Below are positions 17,785 through 27,163 of a DNA stretch of 64,000 nucleotides, piece after piece; the first letter of the stretch is position 1, and every line of letters starts with the position of its first letter. The notes below the pieces were generated by a model. That model saw only the letters and a list, made by a program, of their open reading frames with translations. It had not been told where the DNA came from and did no database searches. The translations under genes and the position numbers were made by a program. Origin of the DNA: Candidatus Marithrix sp. Canyon 246 (GTDB lineage Bacteria > Pseudomonadota > Gammaproteobacteria > Beggiatoales > Beggiatoaceae); assembly GCF_001723685.1 (NCBI RefSeq), contig NZ_MCBX01000038.1:186001-250000 (forward strand). The letters are read 5' to 3'.

Positions 17785-18864
17785 TTATGCCTTTTTAAAT
17801 AAACCCCTTATAGCATTTTTAATATGACCATAATTAAACAAAACAATTATGATAAATAACAACACCAAATGCACCCACCAGACTCCCACCCAATTAGCAA
17901 CATCACCGCGTTCTACCCATTTTTTTGCAACATTCAATAAATTGTTATAAATCAAATAAATAAGAATACCTAAAACTATTTTAGAATATTGCCCTTGGCG
18001 CGGGGTGGTATGAGATAGCGGCACCGCTAATGCCGCTAATAGGATTACAGATAACGGTAAAGATAAACGCCATTGTAATTCGGCTTGCAATTCCTTTCTT
18101 TCTGACAGAAATAATAAATAACTAGGCATCGCCTCAATTCGAGTATTTTTTGGTATAGCATCAAGACGTTTGGGAATTCTAATTCTATGTTCAGCAAAGT
18201 TAGTTATAAGATAGTTTAATTTGCCTATTTCACTTTCATAACGATTACCATCAACTAAAACTAAAAATAATTCACCATCCTCTACCAATTGATAACCGCG
18301 TTTTGCTATCATTACCACTCGTTTGTTAGGTAAATTAACCTGCACAAATAGCCGCTTCATCAATTTACTATCAGTGTCTAACTCCTCAACATAAAATATA
18401 CCATTACCATGACTAAACTCCTTAAAACGCCCAGCAGCAATGCCTCCCATTTCCGCCGAAGTCGTTAATTGTACTTGTAAAATGCCTCGTTTTTCTTCAG
18501 CCCAAGGGGCTAATACTAAAGATAATAACGCTATGACAAAGCCAAAACTTACACCAAAACCAATAATACTTTTAAATGGCAATGGAATACCACAAGCTAC
18601 CATAGCTGTAACTTCATTATCCTTATATAAACGCCCTAAAGATAATAATAATGCTAAAAAAAATGCTAATGGCAAAATTAGCATTAAATCACTTAATAGA
18701 CGTAAACCTAATAACTGAAATATAAATTCAGCAGGCAAATCACCTACCGACGCTTGTACTAAATACTTCATAAAACGATGACTTATATAAATCATAACTA
18801 GCAACAAAGCAATTGCTAATAAAGTATTTAGTATTTCGCGAAATAAATAGCGGCTAATAATCAT
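17785..18864 (-). CDS. lptF: LPS export ABC permease LptF
   Basis: 359 residues. It starts MIISRYLFREILNTLLAIAL and has three N-terminal helices, a periplasmic beta-rich domain in the middle (GRFKEFSHGNGIFYVEEL, DGELFLVLVDGNRYE) and three C-terminal helices. It is one of the two permeases that move LPS from the inner membrane to the Lpt bridge. The partner lptG is not in this window. It starts one base after the kinase-like gene ends, so the two are likely co-transcribed. Confidence 0.93.
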   Translation of the reverse strand: MIISRYLFREILNTLLAIALLLVMIYISHRFMKYLVQASVGDLPAEFIFQLLGLRLLSDLMLILPLAFFLALLLSLGRLYKDNEVTAMVACGIPLPFKSIIGFGVSFGFVIALLSLVLAPWAEEKRGILQVQLTTSAEMGGIAAGRFKEFSHGNGIFYVEELDTDSKLMKRLFVQVNLPNKRVVMIAKRGYQLVEDGELFLVLVDGNRYESEIGKLNYLITNFAEHRIRIPKRLDAIPKNTRIEAMPSYLLFLSERKELQAELQWRLSLPLSVILLAALAVPLSHTTPRQGQYSKIVLGILIYLIYNNLLNVAKKWVERGDVANWVGVWWVHLVLLFIIIVLFNYGHIKNAIRGLFKKA

Positions 18865-20916
18865 CTATTCACTAACAAAAGTTTCAGTCAACGCTTTTTC
18901 TTCTAAATATTTTTTGCGTTCATCTGCTATACGTTGTTTCAAATTCTTTGCAGTTGTAGTATTGATTTTTTTCATGCGTTTTAATAAACGTTCTGCCTTC
19001 CTGAAATTTTTAATTCTAATAGCATTTTCTATCCAACTAGAATATTTAGCTTCTATCTTTTTGATTCCATCTAAGGCATCAAGGTTAATTGAATCGATTT
19101 TCAAAACATCTTTATAACAAGCTACAGCATTACCATTACGCCCAGCTGTCCAATGTCGTTTTTTATATAATCTTGTACATTTTACAAGCAGTTGAGTTAC
19201 TTTTTCTTTATCTACTTCTGGTAATTCTTCAGGGATAGTTTCAACTTCAATAGTAATATCAGTATTATTCTTAATATCAGTATTATTCTGAATTGCCTGT
19301 TTCATAGCTTCTTCTGTACTACGTATTGCTTCAATTTTACGTGACTCTTCAGCTAAAAAACCTTGTTTTAAACGTTGTTTTAAGTCAAGTAGAACTATTG
19401 AGTTTGGATTAACTTCTTCTAAACGCTTAATATATTTACCTGCTTTTCTAAAATCTTGTTCAGTTAAAAGTTTTTCACTCCATTGTATATAACGAGTTTC
19501 TATGTATTTTAAGCCGGTAATAGCTTCACTATCATTAGGTGATTTTTTTAATACCTCTCGATAACAGGCAAGAGCAGTGTATTTATCACCACGGATACTA
19601 GTAGTTAAATTATCAGAATCTATATATGATTTACACTCTTGCAATAAATTAATAATTTCTTGTTGATTTACTTCATTAACAACTACTGGAATAGGTGCTT
19701 GTTGTGGAATTGGTTCTGGTGTTGGTATTGGTTCTGGTGTTGCTCTTACTACTGGAATCTGTTCAGTTTGAGCAACCAGCACATATTCTTGAACTTTTTT
19801 TACTGGTTGAAAAATGCTACCAGCAGCAGCGGCAATCATTACAGCCATCAAACCAAAAATCATCACTCCCATAGATGATGAAGAACAAGATTTTTTCTGT
19901 TTCTGAGAAAATAATTCATCTATAAACTGTCTAACAGTAGAGGTTCCATCATTCTCAGCTAAAGCACGTCGTAATGCTTTATTTTGTTTTCGATTTAATT
20001 TTTTTATGGGTTCAAAAAAATCTTTATCAACAGTTTTACCACTTAATAACTCATAAGTAACACTAGCTAAACCATAAACATCATCACGAGGATCAAAATC
20101 CAATTCTGATGGTTGTTGACGTTTGATAACATGAGAAATACCAAAATTAGTAACTTTCAGTTGTGGATTGTCAGGCGTATATAATACATTGCTTGAATTA
20201 AAATCAGAGTGCATTATATTATTATGGTGAGCATATTCCAGCGCATCAGCCATAGCTTGAATAATAGGCTTCGCATCTGTCATTAAAATGCCACTGGGGT
20301 GTTTTTCAATAAACGTCTTTAATGGTAAGCCTTTAAAATATTCTGTAACTAAAAAAAAGTGTTCTTGCGTCTTGGCTAATTGATATGCAGTGGCAATATT
20401 AATATGATTTAATCGTTGATAACGATGAAATTCATAGACTAATGCCTTTAATACTCCTGACATTTCTTTAAATTTATCATCAAAAAATTTAATACTAACA
20501 AAAGTATCTGGATATTCAGACTGTTGTCTAACAATATCAGTAGCTTGCCATACAGCACCAGTATCATCAAGATACAATTTTGCACCTAAACGAAATTGAT
20601 GATCATCTTGAATTGTTTGCCCGGAATTAATATTGCTATCATCATTTGATGATAAATCAGTTACTGGTAGTGGTTGTTGTTCTTCATCTTCTGCTGTTAC
20701 TACAGTTTTATCATAAAAGGGTTCAATTCGAGATTTAAGAACTAAATAATCATCTAAAGAAATTTTGCCTTCTCGTTTTAATTCTTGTAAATAAGACAAT
20801 AAATACATAGCACGAGCGGGTGTTTTTTGTAAAACAGCGTCAAGTTTACTCGCTAACTGTTGAATATCTAACTTCTTTTTAGAAAAGGCTTTAAGAGCTG
20901 ATTTAAAATTTTCCAT
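18865..20916 (-). CDS. Membrane-anchored Ser/Thr kinase-like protein with NFG in place of DFG
   Basis: 683 residues. The kinase domain spans about residues 105-340. VSIKFFDD carries the ATP lysine, and MHSDFNSSNVL is the catalytic loop (HxD present). The Mg-binding DFG motif reads TNFGISHV, so the Asp is replaced by Asn. A membrane helix follows (MGVMIFGLMAVMIAAAAGSIF). The periplasmic part has a Pro-rich linker (PTPEPIPQQAP) and two long repeats (LLQECKSYIDS..ALACYREVLKKSP and LLVKCTRLYKK..AVACYKDVLKI). It could be a weak kinase or a pseudokinase sensor. Confidence 0.85.
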   Translation of the reverse strand: MENFKSALKAFSKKKLDIQQLASKLDAVLQKTPARAMYLLSYLQELKREGKISLDDYLVLKSRIEPFYDKTVVTAEDEEQQPLPVTDLSSNDDSNINSGQTIQDDHQFRLGAKLYLDDTGAVWQATDIVRQQSEYPDTFVSIKFFDDKFKEMSGVLKALVYEFHRYQRLNHINIATAYQLAKTQEHFFLVTEYFKGLPLKTFIEKHPSGILMTDAKPIIQAMADALEYAHHNNIMHSDFNSSNVLYTPDNPQLKVTNFGISHVIKRQQPSELDFDPRDDVYGLASVTYELLSGKTVDKDFFEPIKKLNRKQNKALRRALAENDGTSTVRQFIDELFSQKQKKSCSSSSMGVMIFGLMAVMIAAAAGSIFQPVKKVQEYVLVAQTEQIPVVRATPEPIPTPEPIPQQAPIPVVVNEVNQQEIINLLQECKSYIDSDNLTTSIRGDKYTALACYREVLKKSPNDSEAITGLKYIETRYIQWSEKLLTEQDFRKAGKYIKRLEEVNPNSIVLLDLKQRLKQGFLAEESRKIEAIRSTEEAMKQAIQNNTDIKNNTDITIEVETIPEELPEVDKEKVTQLLVKCTRLYKKRHWTAGRNGNAVACYKDVLKIDSINLDALDGIKKIEAKYSSWIENAIRIKNFRKAERLLKRMKKINTTTAKNLKQRIADERKKYLEEKALTETFVSE

Positions 20917-20940
20917 AATAATTTTTAGGATGCAATTTTA

Positions 20941-21057
20941 ATGAAAATAGTAACTATAATAATTACCTTACTTGTAATAAGTATTACTGCTTGTGGTCAA
21001 AAAGGCGACTTAATACGCCCATTACCATCAGAACAAACAATAACGGATAAAAACTAA
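20941..21057 (+). CDS. lptM: LPS-assembly lipoprotein LptM (YifL)
   Basis: 38 residues. The signal peptide has the lipobox ISITACGQKGDL, and the mature part is short, ending RPLPSEQTITDKN. LptM stabilises LptD maturation in the outer membrane. The stop codon overlaps the lysA start by one base (TAATG), which is the usual lptM-lysA arrangement. It is divergent from the kinase gene at 20916. Confidence 0.9.
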   Translation: MKIVTIIITLLVISITACGQKGDLIRPLPSEQTITDKN

Positions 21058-22310
21058 TGGATTATTTTGATTATCGCGATGCTTGCTTATATGCTGAAAA
21101 TGTCGATTTAAGCAGCATTGCTGAAACTTATGGTACACCTTGTTACGTCTATTCTCGCGCTACATTGGAACGACATTGGCAGGTTTTTGATAATTCCTTA
21201 AAAAATTATCGGCATTTGGTTTGTTATGCCGTTAAAGCCAATTCCAATTTAGCGATCTTAAATATATTAGCACGTTTAGGCAGCGGCTTTGATATTGTAT
21301 CAGGTGGAGAATTAGAACGGGTATTACGAGCAGGTGGAAAAGCAGAAAAAATCGTATTTTCTGGCATAGGTAAAACAAAGGCAGAAATTTCCCGCGCTTT
21401 AGATGTAGGAATTCGATGTTTTAATGTTGAATCTGAGGCAGAATTATATCGTATAAATGAGATTGCCGCTAACATGGGTAAATCTGCTCCAATTTCATTT
21501 CGAGTCAATCCAGATGTAGATGCTCACACCCATCCTTATATTTCTACCGGCTTAAAAGAAAATAAATTTGGTATTGCAATTGATGATGCAATAAATATTT
21601 TTACTAAAGCAGCATCATTAGACAATGTGCAAATTACCGGTATAGATTGTCATATTGGTTCACAATTAACTGAAACTGAGCCTTTTGTAGATGCCTTAAA
21701 ACGAGTATTGATATTAATAGAAAAATTAAGCATTCAAGGTATAAAATTACAACATATAGACTTAGGTGGCGGTTTAGGAGTAGTTTATGATGATGAAACT
21801 CCACCAAAACCGAATGAATATGTAGAAGCATTAACACAAGTATTAGGCGATGACTTTCCATATGAAATTTTAATTGAACCCGGGCGTGCGATTGCAGCCA
21901 ATGCAGGTATTTTACTCACCCAAGTAGAATATCTAAAAAACACCGCTGACAAAAATTTTGCGATTGTTGATGCTGGAATGAATGATTTAATTCGCCCAGC
22001 ATTATATAGTGCATGGCAACAAATAGTGCCAGTCAAACCACGAGAAGATGAACCAGTACAAAACTATGATATTGTTGGACCAATATGTGAAACTGGAGAT
22101 TTTTTAGGAAAAAACAGAGACTTAGCTTTAAAAGAAGGCGACTTATTAGCAATACGTAGTAGCGGTGCCTATGGATTTGTCATGAGTTCTAATTATAATA
22201 GTCGCCCACGAATACCAGAAATAATGGTAGATAAAGATCGTGTGATTCTAATACGGAGACGTGAGACTATAGATGATTTACTGGCGTTTGAAAATATTTT
22301 TAATAATTAG
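21057..22310 (+). CDS. lysA: Diaminopimelate decarboxylase
   Basis: 417 residues. The PLP lysine is in VCYAVKANSNLAIL. Other family motifs are FRVNPDVDAHTHPYISTG, DCHIGSQL, HIDLGGGLGV, LIEPGRAI and GPICETGDF. It converts meso-diaminopimelate to lysine, the last step of lysine synthesis. The length matches the family. No lysine riboswitch is visible upstream. Confidence 0.97.
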   Translation: MDYFDYRDACLYAENVDLSSIAETYGTPCYVYSRATLERHWQVFDNSLKNYRHLVCYAVKANSNLAILNILARLGSGFDIVSGGELERVLRAGGKAEKIVFSGIGKTKAEISRALDVGIRCFNVESEAELYRINEIAANMGKSAPISFRVNPDVDAHTHPYISTGLKENKFGIAIDDAINIFTKAASLDNVQITGIDCHIGSQLTETEPFVDALKRVLILIEKLSIQGIKLQHIDLGGGLGVVYDDETPPKPNEYVEALTQVLGDDFPYEILIEPGRAIAANAGILLTQVEYLKNTADKNFAIVDAGMNDLIRPALYSAWQQIVPVKPREDEPVQNYDIVGPICETGDFLGKNRDLALKEGDLLAIRSSGAYGFVMSSNYNSRPRIPEIMVDKDRVILIRRRETIDDLLAFENIFNN

Positions 22311-22566
22311 CTTAAATATTATTTATACAAATGTTGAAGCAATACAATGCAAACGAGGCAAAGCTTGTGGTAATGCTTGTATTGCGATTCATAAAACATG
22401 TCGTATAGAAAAAGACACTATAACTAATATAGTTATTATATATAGCTGGAGAGACTTAAAGACGGGAACATTGTATATATCAAGCGAAAAACCGGAATGG
22501 TATCAAAATCCAAAATGGCCTAAAAATAGGCCATTTCCAGAAACTGAAATTATTTTATTTAAATAA
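22273..22566 (+). CDS. Small exported Cys-containing protein
   Basis: 97 residues, overlapping the end of lysA by 38 bp in another frame. The likely signal peptide is MIYWRLKIFLIISLNIIYTNVEA. The mature part begins QCKRGKACGNACIAIHKTC, with four cysteines in 17 residues. This resembles small secreted KGKxCGxxCI proteins common in proteobacteria, whose function is unknown. No other domain is seen. Confidence 0.6.
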   Translation: MIYWRLKIFLIISLNIIYTNVEAIQCKRGKACGNACIAIHKTCRIEKDTITNIVIIYSWRDLKTGTLYISSEKPEWYQNPKWPKNRPFPETEIILFK

Positions 22567-23100
22567 ATTCGTCATTGCCTGTTTAAATTCCCTAATTGCA
22601 TCTGGTGCTTCTATATCCATAATTTGTTGGCTGGCAAAATGTTTTTCTTTCATCAAAGCTTCGACTTGTTCGCCAAAATAACGTAGAAAATCAAAGCCAG
22701 CTTCACCATTTTTAAAGCTTAATTCAGCATACTCTCCAGCTCGTTTATTTATTAAATCAATAAACGCTTGACGGTATTCACCTTCTCCTAATAAATCTGT
22801 TTTATTTCCAGCAAAAGTATCTGCTATATGTTGCGCTAAAGCAACAATAAAAGTTTGCCGCTTTTCATCATCCATTTGTTTATAGGCTAATCTATCAGCA
22901 ACTTGCAGCAAAAATGTTAAAAACTCTCCTATTATATCCAGACGATGGTTATTACTTGTCGTTTCATAACCTTTCTTTTCTAATTCTAATACTGCATTAG
23001 CAGAAATTGTCCAACTAATAAAACCTAATGCTCCTGCTATATCTTCAGTAGTTTGCGGTTTTGCACGTTTATTCCAACGATTTTTAATTTTCATAATCAA
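22555..23100 (-). CDS. Hypothetical helical protein
   Basis: 181 residues, helical and charged, with no signal peptide and no recognised motif. Examples are DIIGEFLTFLLQVADRLAYKQ and FIVALAQHIADTFAGNKTDL. It overlaps the GspB-like gene upstream by 17 bp and converges with the small exported protein (12-bp overlap). I do not recognise its family. Confidence 0.55.
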   Translation of the reverse strand: MIMKIKNRWNKRAKPQTTEDIAGALGFISWTISANAVLELEKKGYETTSNNHRLDIIGEFLTFLLQVADRLAYKQMDDEKRQTFIVALAQHIADTFAGNKTDLLGEGEYRQAFIDLINKRAGEYAELSFKNGEAGFDFLRYFGEQVEALMKEKHFASQQIMDIEAPDAIREFKQAMTNLFK

Positions 23101-23434
23101 TCAATTTTCTGCTTCTTTTCTTATAAAAACTTAATTTTTCATCACGATGATAAATCTTGGTAGAGCTTATCATAGATGTAGTAGGAGTATAATTATATAC
23201 TCTATATAGAGGCATGGATTGATAAATTGTAGGTTTAATAATATAAGTCTTTTTTGGGATCAATGGTAGTTGAGGCCATAATAACATTATTAGAGACATC
23301 ATAATTACTATGGATATAATAGTTTTTCGTTGCCAAGCTGGTACTTGGTATGATATTTTATTCCTATAATCAATAAATTGAATTACATTGCGTTCACGTT
23401 CTGCTTTTTTGATAGCATCCAGTATGTATGACAT
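23084..23434 (-). CDS. GspB/ExeB-like type II secretion accessory protein (short)
   Basis: 116 residues. The N-terminus MSYILDAIKKAERERN is the hallmark of GspB/ExeB proteins. A membrane segment follows (IISIVIMMSLIMLLWPQLPLI). The usual long periplasmic domain is reduced to about 50 basic residues. GspB works with the GspA/ExeA ATPase to insert the secretin through peptidoglycan. An ExeA-type gene is at 46195, about 23 kb away. Confidence 0.65.
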   Translation of the reverse strand: MSYILDAIKKAERERNVIQFIDYRNKISYQVPAWQRKTIISIVIMMSLIMLLWPQLPLIPKKTYIIKPTIYQSMPLYRVYNYTPTTSMISSTKIYHRDEKLSFYKKRSRKLIDYEN

Positions 23435-23462
23435 TATTTATAATCCAATGCAAAAATAATGA

Positions 23463-25004
23463 TTATACCGTAAATAAAGATGCGTGTAATAAAGCCTGTG
23501 TATAATCATGTTGTGGTTGCTTAAATAGTTGCTCAGTTTCACCTTGTTCCACAAATTTACCATGACGCATTACAATTATACGGTGAGATATTGCGCGAAT
23601 TACTTTTAAATCATGGCTGATAAATAAGTAACTGATATTATGCTTTTGTTGTAATTGTTCTAATAATTTTAACACTTGTTTTTGTACGGATACATCTAAA
23701 GCAGATGTTGGTTCATCTAGTAAAATTAATTTTGGCTCTAAAATCACAGCTCGCGCAATCGCAATACGTTGTCGTTGCCCACCTGAAAATTCATGAGGAT
23801 AACGTTTTAACACATTAGTTTCTAATCCTACCTCAGTTAAGATATTGATAATACGTTCACGTCGTTGCTTACGACTTAATTCTGGAGAATGAATTACTAA
23901 GCCTTCACCAATAATATCTTCTATCGTCATACGTGGTGATAAGGAAGAATAAGGATCTTGAAAAACTACTTGAAAACTACGACGTAAAGGCTTTAATTGC
24001 GAATAATCAATATCGCCGCTACAATCTTGTAATTTTAATAGACACATGCCTAATGTTGTTTTACCTGAGCCTGATTCTCCAACAATACCTACAGTTTCTC
24101 CGGGTAATATCTGGATATTGGCATTATCAACCGCTTTAATTTTGCTATTTTTGATTACAAATTCACAATTAACATTATTAGCCTTTAATAAAGGGGCAGG
24201 TTTGGAGCTGTAATCATATTCAGTTTGAATTCGTTCAGGTTGGCTATTTAATAAGTGTTTGGTATAAGAATGTTGAGGATTTTTAAATAAATTATCTACA
24301 GTGGCAGTTTCAACTAAATTGCCTTGTTGCATCACACAAATGCGTTTAGCAAAGCGTTTTACCAAATTTAAATCATGACTAATTAACAATACTGCCATGC
24401 CAAATTCCTGTTGCATCTTTTCCAACAACTCAATTATTTGCAACTGAATTGTGACATCTAATGCAGTAGTAGGCTCATCAGCAATCAACAATTTAGGATT
24501 ACAAGCCAAAGCCATTGCAATCATAACTCGTTGACGTTGCCCACCAGATAATGTATGAGGATAAACATTAAAACGTTTATCAGGTTCAGGAATACCGGTT
24601 AAATCCAATAACTCAATCATACGACGACGAGCGGCAGCGCGGCTGATATTCTCATGTATTAATAAAGGTTCTATTAATTGTGTGCCAATAGGATAAACAG
24701 GATTTAAAGAAGTCATTGGCTCCTGAAAAATCATCGCAATATCTTTACCACGCACACGGCGTAATTCAGTTTGACTAAATTCGAGCAAATTTTTACCCTT
24801 CAATTCTATAGAACCACTAGGATAAGTAACACGCCGCTTATCATGTAATTGTAAGATAGATAAAGCCGTGACTGATTTACCAGAACCGGATTCACCAACT
24901 AAGGCTAATTTTTCGCCGGCTTGAATATCCAAACTAATATTATGAACAACTTCTTTGTTACCAAAAGCAACTGAAAAATTTTTAATACTGACTAATGAAC
25001 TCAT
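23463..25004 (-). CDS. Peptide-type ABC transporter ATPase with two nucleotide-binding domains (YejF-like)
   Basis: 513 residues with two complete ABC domains. Domain 1 has Walker A GESGSGKSVTAL, signature LSGGQRQRV and Walker B LLIADEPTTALD. Domain 2 has GESGSGKTTLGM, FSGGQRQRI and LILLDEPTSALD. This fused DppD-DppF form is the YejF family, which powers peptide import through YejABE. The permease genes are not next to it here. Confidence 0.92.
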   Translation of the reverse strand: MSSLVSIKNFSVAFGNKEVVHNISLDIQAGEKLALVGESGSGKSVTALSILQLHDKRRVTYPSGSIELKGKNLLEFSQTELRRVRGKDIAMIFQEPMTSLNPVYPIGTQLIEPLLIHENISRAAARRRMIELLDLTGIPEPDKRFNVYPHTLSGGQRQRVMIAMALACNPKLLIADEPTTALDVTIQLQIIELLEKMQQEFGMAVLLISHDLNLVKRFAKRICVMQQGNLVETATVDNLFKNPQHSYTKHLLNSQPERIQTEYDYSSKPAPLLKANNVNCEFVIKNSKIKAVDNANIQILPGETVGIVGESGSGKTTLGMCLLKLQDCSGDIDYSQLKPLRRSFQVVFQDPYSSLSPRMTIEDIIGEGLVIHSPELSRKQRRERIINILTEVGLETNVLKRYPHEFSGGQRQRIAIARAVILEPKLILLDEPTSALDVSVQKQVLKLLEQLQQKHNISYLFISHDLKVIRAISHRIIVMRHGKFVEQGETEQLFKQPQHDYTQALLHASLFTV

Positions 25005-25088
25005 ATTTTATTACCTTATTATGTTTACCTTAAAAATTACAAGGATAGCAAATTAAAGTAATTTTAGAACATTTTACTTCAAGAGGTA

Positions 25089-25196
25089 AAATTCGCTTAA
25101 CTTAATGGCAGTGAGTCAGCGTAAGATAAGTAAATAAGTACAACGAATTACGTGGATAAACGAATACACATAATTAAATCTACTTGATAGATAAAA
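25089..25196. repeat. 108-bp direct repeat, copy 1
   Basis: Identical base for base to 26835-26942, as far as I can compare by eye. It contains one arm of the CGAATTACGTGGATAAAC repeat. A further 22-bp block is shared just upstream (25049-25070 and 26802-26823) with a small spacing change. Together the copies bracket the lpxL fragment and the radical SAM gene. Confidence 0.85.
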
Positions 25197-25334
25197 ATGC
25201 AAGGGGCTTTACAAGACGCTACTAAAATTAATCAACTGATAGAAACACAGACTAGAAACGCACCCGAACAATATTTATGGGTACATCGACGCTTTAAAGA
25301 TCGCCCGGAAGGAAAAGTTAATGTTTATGATTAA
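25197..25334 (+). pseudogene. Copied 3' fragment of the acyltransferase gene
   Basis: 25197-25306 is identical over 110 bp to 27923-28032 inside the LpxL-type gene. It encodes the last 36 or so residues (MQGALQDATKINQLIE.., WVHRRFKDRP) and then diverges to EGKVNVYD and a stop. No start or catalytic motif is present, so it is a duplicated tail. Confidence 0.85.
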
Positions 25335-25345
25335 AGAGTTATATT

Positions 25346-26809
25346 ATGCAAAATAAATCAATTGAAACTATAAATAATGATTTATTAAATAAATCATTCC
25401 AATCTCGCTCGTTCAACGTATTAGCTAGCCCAAATTTTATTAAAGTTGAAGTCTCAAATATCTGTAACCTTCATTGTATAATGTGCCCAATAGATGATAT
25501 TGAAGCTCCTAAAAGAAAATTAACTCTTGATGAATTTAAACATATTCTATCACAGTTTCCATTTCTAACAAAAATAGGTTTATATGGTATTGGTGAACCA
25601 TTAAATAATCCACGCATATATGAGATGATAAAAATATGTCATGATAGAAATATTGAAACAGAATTTGTATCTAATGCCACATTGTTTAATGAAACACGAA
25701 TTAATAAATTAATTGAAGCTGGGCTGAGCAACATCTACATTTCTATAGATAGCGTGAATCCTCAAAAGTATGAATCTATTAGAGTTGGTTCAAATTTTGA
25801 AAAAGTTATTCAAAATCTCAAAACTTTAATTGACTGCAAAAAAGCAGCTAACAGTAAGACTCCTTTAATTGGTATTAGTACCGTTACAATGAGTGAAAAT
25901 GTAAAAGAACTGATAGATATAATCAATTTTATTTCCACTCTTGAAATAGATAGACTAATTATTACAGGGCTTAATACCACCTATACAGAACAAAATATAA
26001 GTATAAAGCAAGACTTTAATCAAGATCTTAATAAAGTTTTACAACTTTGCAAAAAGATAAATCAATCAGGAAAATTAAAAATAAAATTTTTCCATGAAAA
26101 TAAAGCAGCTTGTAGCTTGCCATGGAACAGTGTATTTATTACCGTTAATGGCGATGTAACACCATGTATGAATTGCGCAGATTCTAGCATAATTTCTTTT
26201 GGAAATATCTTTCAACAGAATTTTTTAGAAATTTGGAACAATCAACAATATCAAAATTTCAGAACTAGTTTTCGTAGCCAAATTCCTACTGTTTGTAAAC
26301 CATGCCCAGATTATTCTTTTGATTATTTGAATAGCGAACTGCCTGCTAAAACATCCTTAGTATATGATAATACTCATAATATCTCTTGCCTGAACTTTAC
26401 AGAAGTCAAAACAGTTTACCAAATTAATGAACCAATCACGATTGATCTTGAAGACATAAGCCAAATTACATCATATAGTCAAGTGGACTTACTAGTTGCC
26501 ATACAACGACCAGACGGACGAATACTGTATTTAACAAATGATAATTCAGAACCATTTAGCATTTATCCTAAGCCTTTTAAAAAATCCCGAATAAAATCCA
26601 AATTACGGCTTCTTAACTTACCGAAAATTCCTGACACATTTCAAAGTGGTGAATATAACTTTTATGCTGTTTATTACAAACAAAACGCACCATTTTCTAA
26701 CTTAGAAAAAAATATTCGTTCAAATATTGCTAAGCATACAATATTAATATCAAAAGATCGCCTGGAAGGAGAGGCTAATATTTATGAAAACACAAATAGA
26801 ACAAATTAA
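25346..26809 (+). CDS. Radical SAM/SPASM-domain protein
   Basis: 487 residues. The SAM cluster motif is C40-x3-C44-x2-C47 (VSNICNLHCIMCPID). The barrel continues through IGLYGIGEPLNNP and FVSNATLF. A SPASM-like region has CSLPWNSVFITVNGDVTPCM, NCADS, GNIFQQNFLEIWNN and CKPCPDYS. The C-terminal 160 residues are unassigned. The last 13 residues (DRLEGEANIYENT..) copy the tail of the lpxL-type gene, so its 3' end has been remodelled by recombination. It might modify one of the exported proteins encoded downstream; that is inference. Confidence 0.85.
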   Translation: MQNKSIETINNDLLNKSFQSRSFNVLASPNFIKVEVSNICNLHCIMCPIDDIEAPKRKLTLDEFKHILSQFPFLTKIGLYGIGEPLNNPRIYEMIKICHDRNIETEFVSNATLFNETRINKLIEAGLSNIYISIDSVNPQKYESIRVGSNFEKVIQNLKTLIDCKKAANSKTPLIGISTVTMSENVKELIDIINFISTLEIDRLIITGLNTTYTEQNISIKQDFNQDLNKVLQLCKKINQSGKLKIKFFHENKAACSLPWNSVFITVNGDVTPCMNCADSSIISFGNIFQQNFLEIWNNQQYQNFRTSFRSQIPTVCKPCPDYSFDYLNSELPAKTSLVYDNTHNISCLNFTEVKTVYQINEPITIDLEDISQITSYSQVDLLVAIQRPDGRILYLTNDNSEPFSIYPKPFKKSRIKSKLRLLNLPKIPDTFQSGEYNFYAVYYKQNAPFSNLEKNIRSNIAKHTILISKDRLEGEANIYENTNRTN

Positions 26810-26834
26810 AGTAATTTTAGAACTTCAGGAGTTC

Positions 26835-26942
26835 AAATTCGCTTAACTTAATGGCAGTGAGTCAGCGTAAGATAAGTAAATAAGTACAACGAATTACGTG
26901 GATAAACGAATACACATAATTAAATCTACTTGATAGATAAAA
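26835..26942. repeat. 108-bp direct repeat, copy 2
   Basis: Identical to 25089-25196. It lies directly after the radical SAM gene. Confidence 0.85.
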
Positions 26943-27124
26943 TGTTACGCACAAGCCTTCTAACATTGATATATCCTGTAGGTTGGGTTAGATTTTTTTA
27001 CGTAGTAAAAAAACGTAACCCAACAAAAATGTGCCATTAAATGTTGGGTTACGTTATCGCGCTACGCTTGATAATCTAACCCAACCTACAAAATTTATAA
27101 ACAGATAGAACAACTGTGCGTAAC
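26943..27124. repeat. Nested inverted-repeat element
   Basis: The outer ends TGTTACGCACA (26943-26953) and TGTGCGTAACA (27114-27124) are reverse complements. Inside, 26977-26994 (TGTAGGTTGGGTTAGATT) pairs with 27073-27090, and a third pair CGTAACCCAAC/GTTGGGTTACG is nested within. It has no gene. With the repeat before it, it fills the 354 bp between the radical SAM gene and the acyltransferase. Confidence 0.7.
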
Positions 27125-27163
27125 ATGAGTTATTAAGAATCATAAACAACTGGATACTAACTA

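Noticed and set aside
25089-26942. Insertion sequence or composite transposon around the radical SAM gene
   Set aside because: The flanking repeats are direct and non-coding, and no transposase is present; recombination between repeats explains it.
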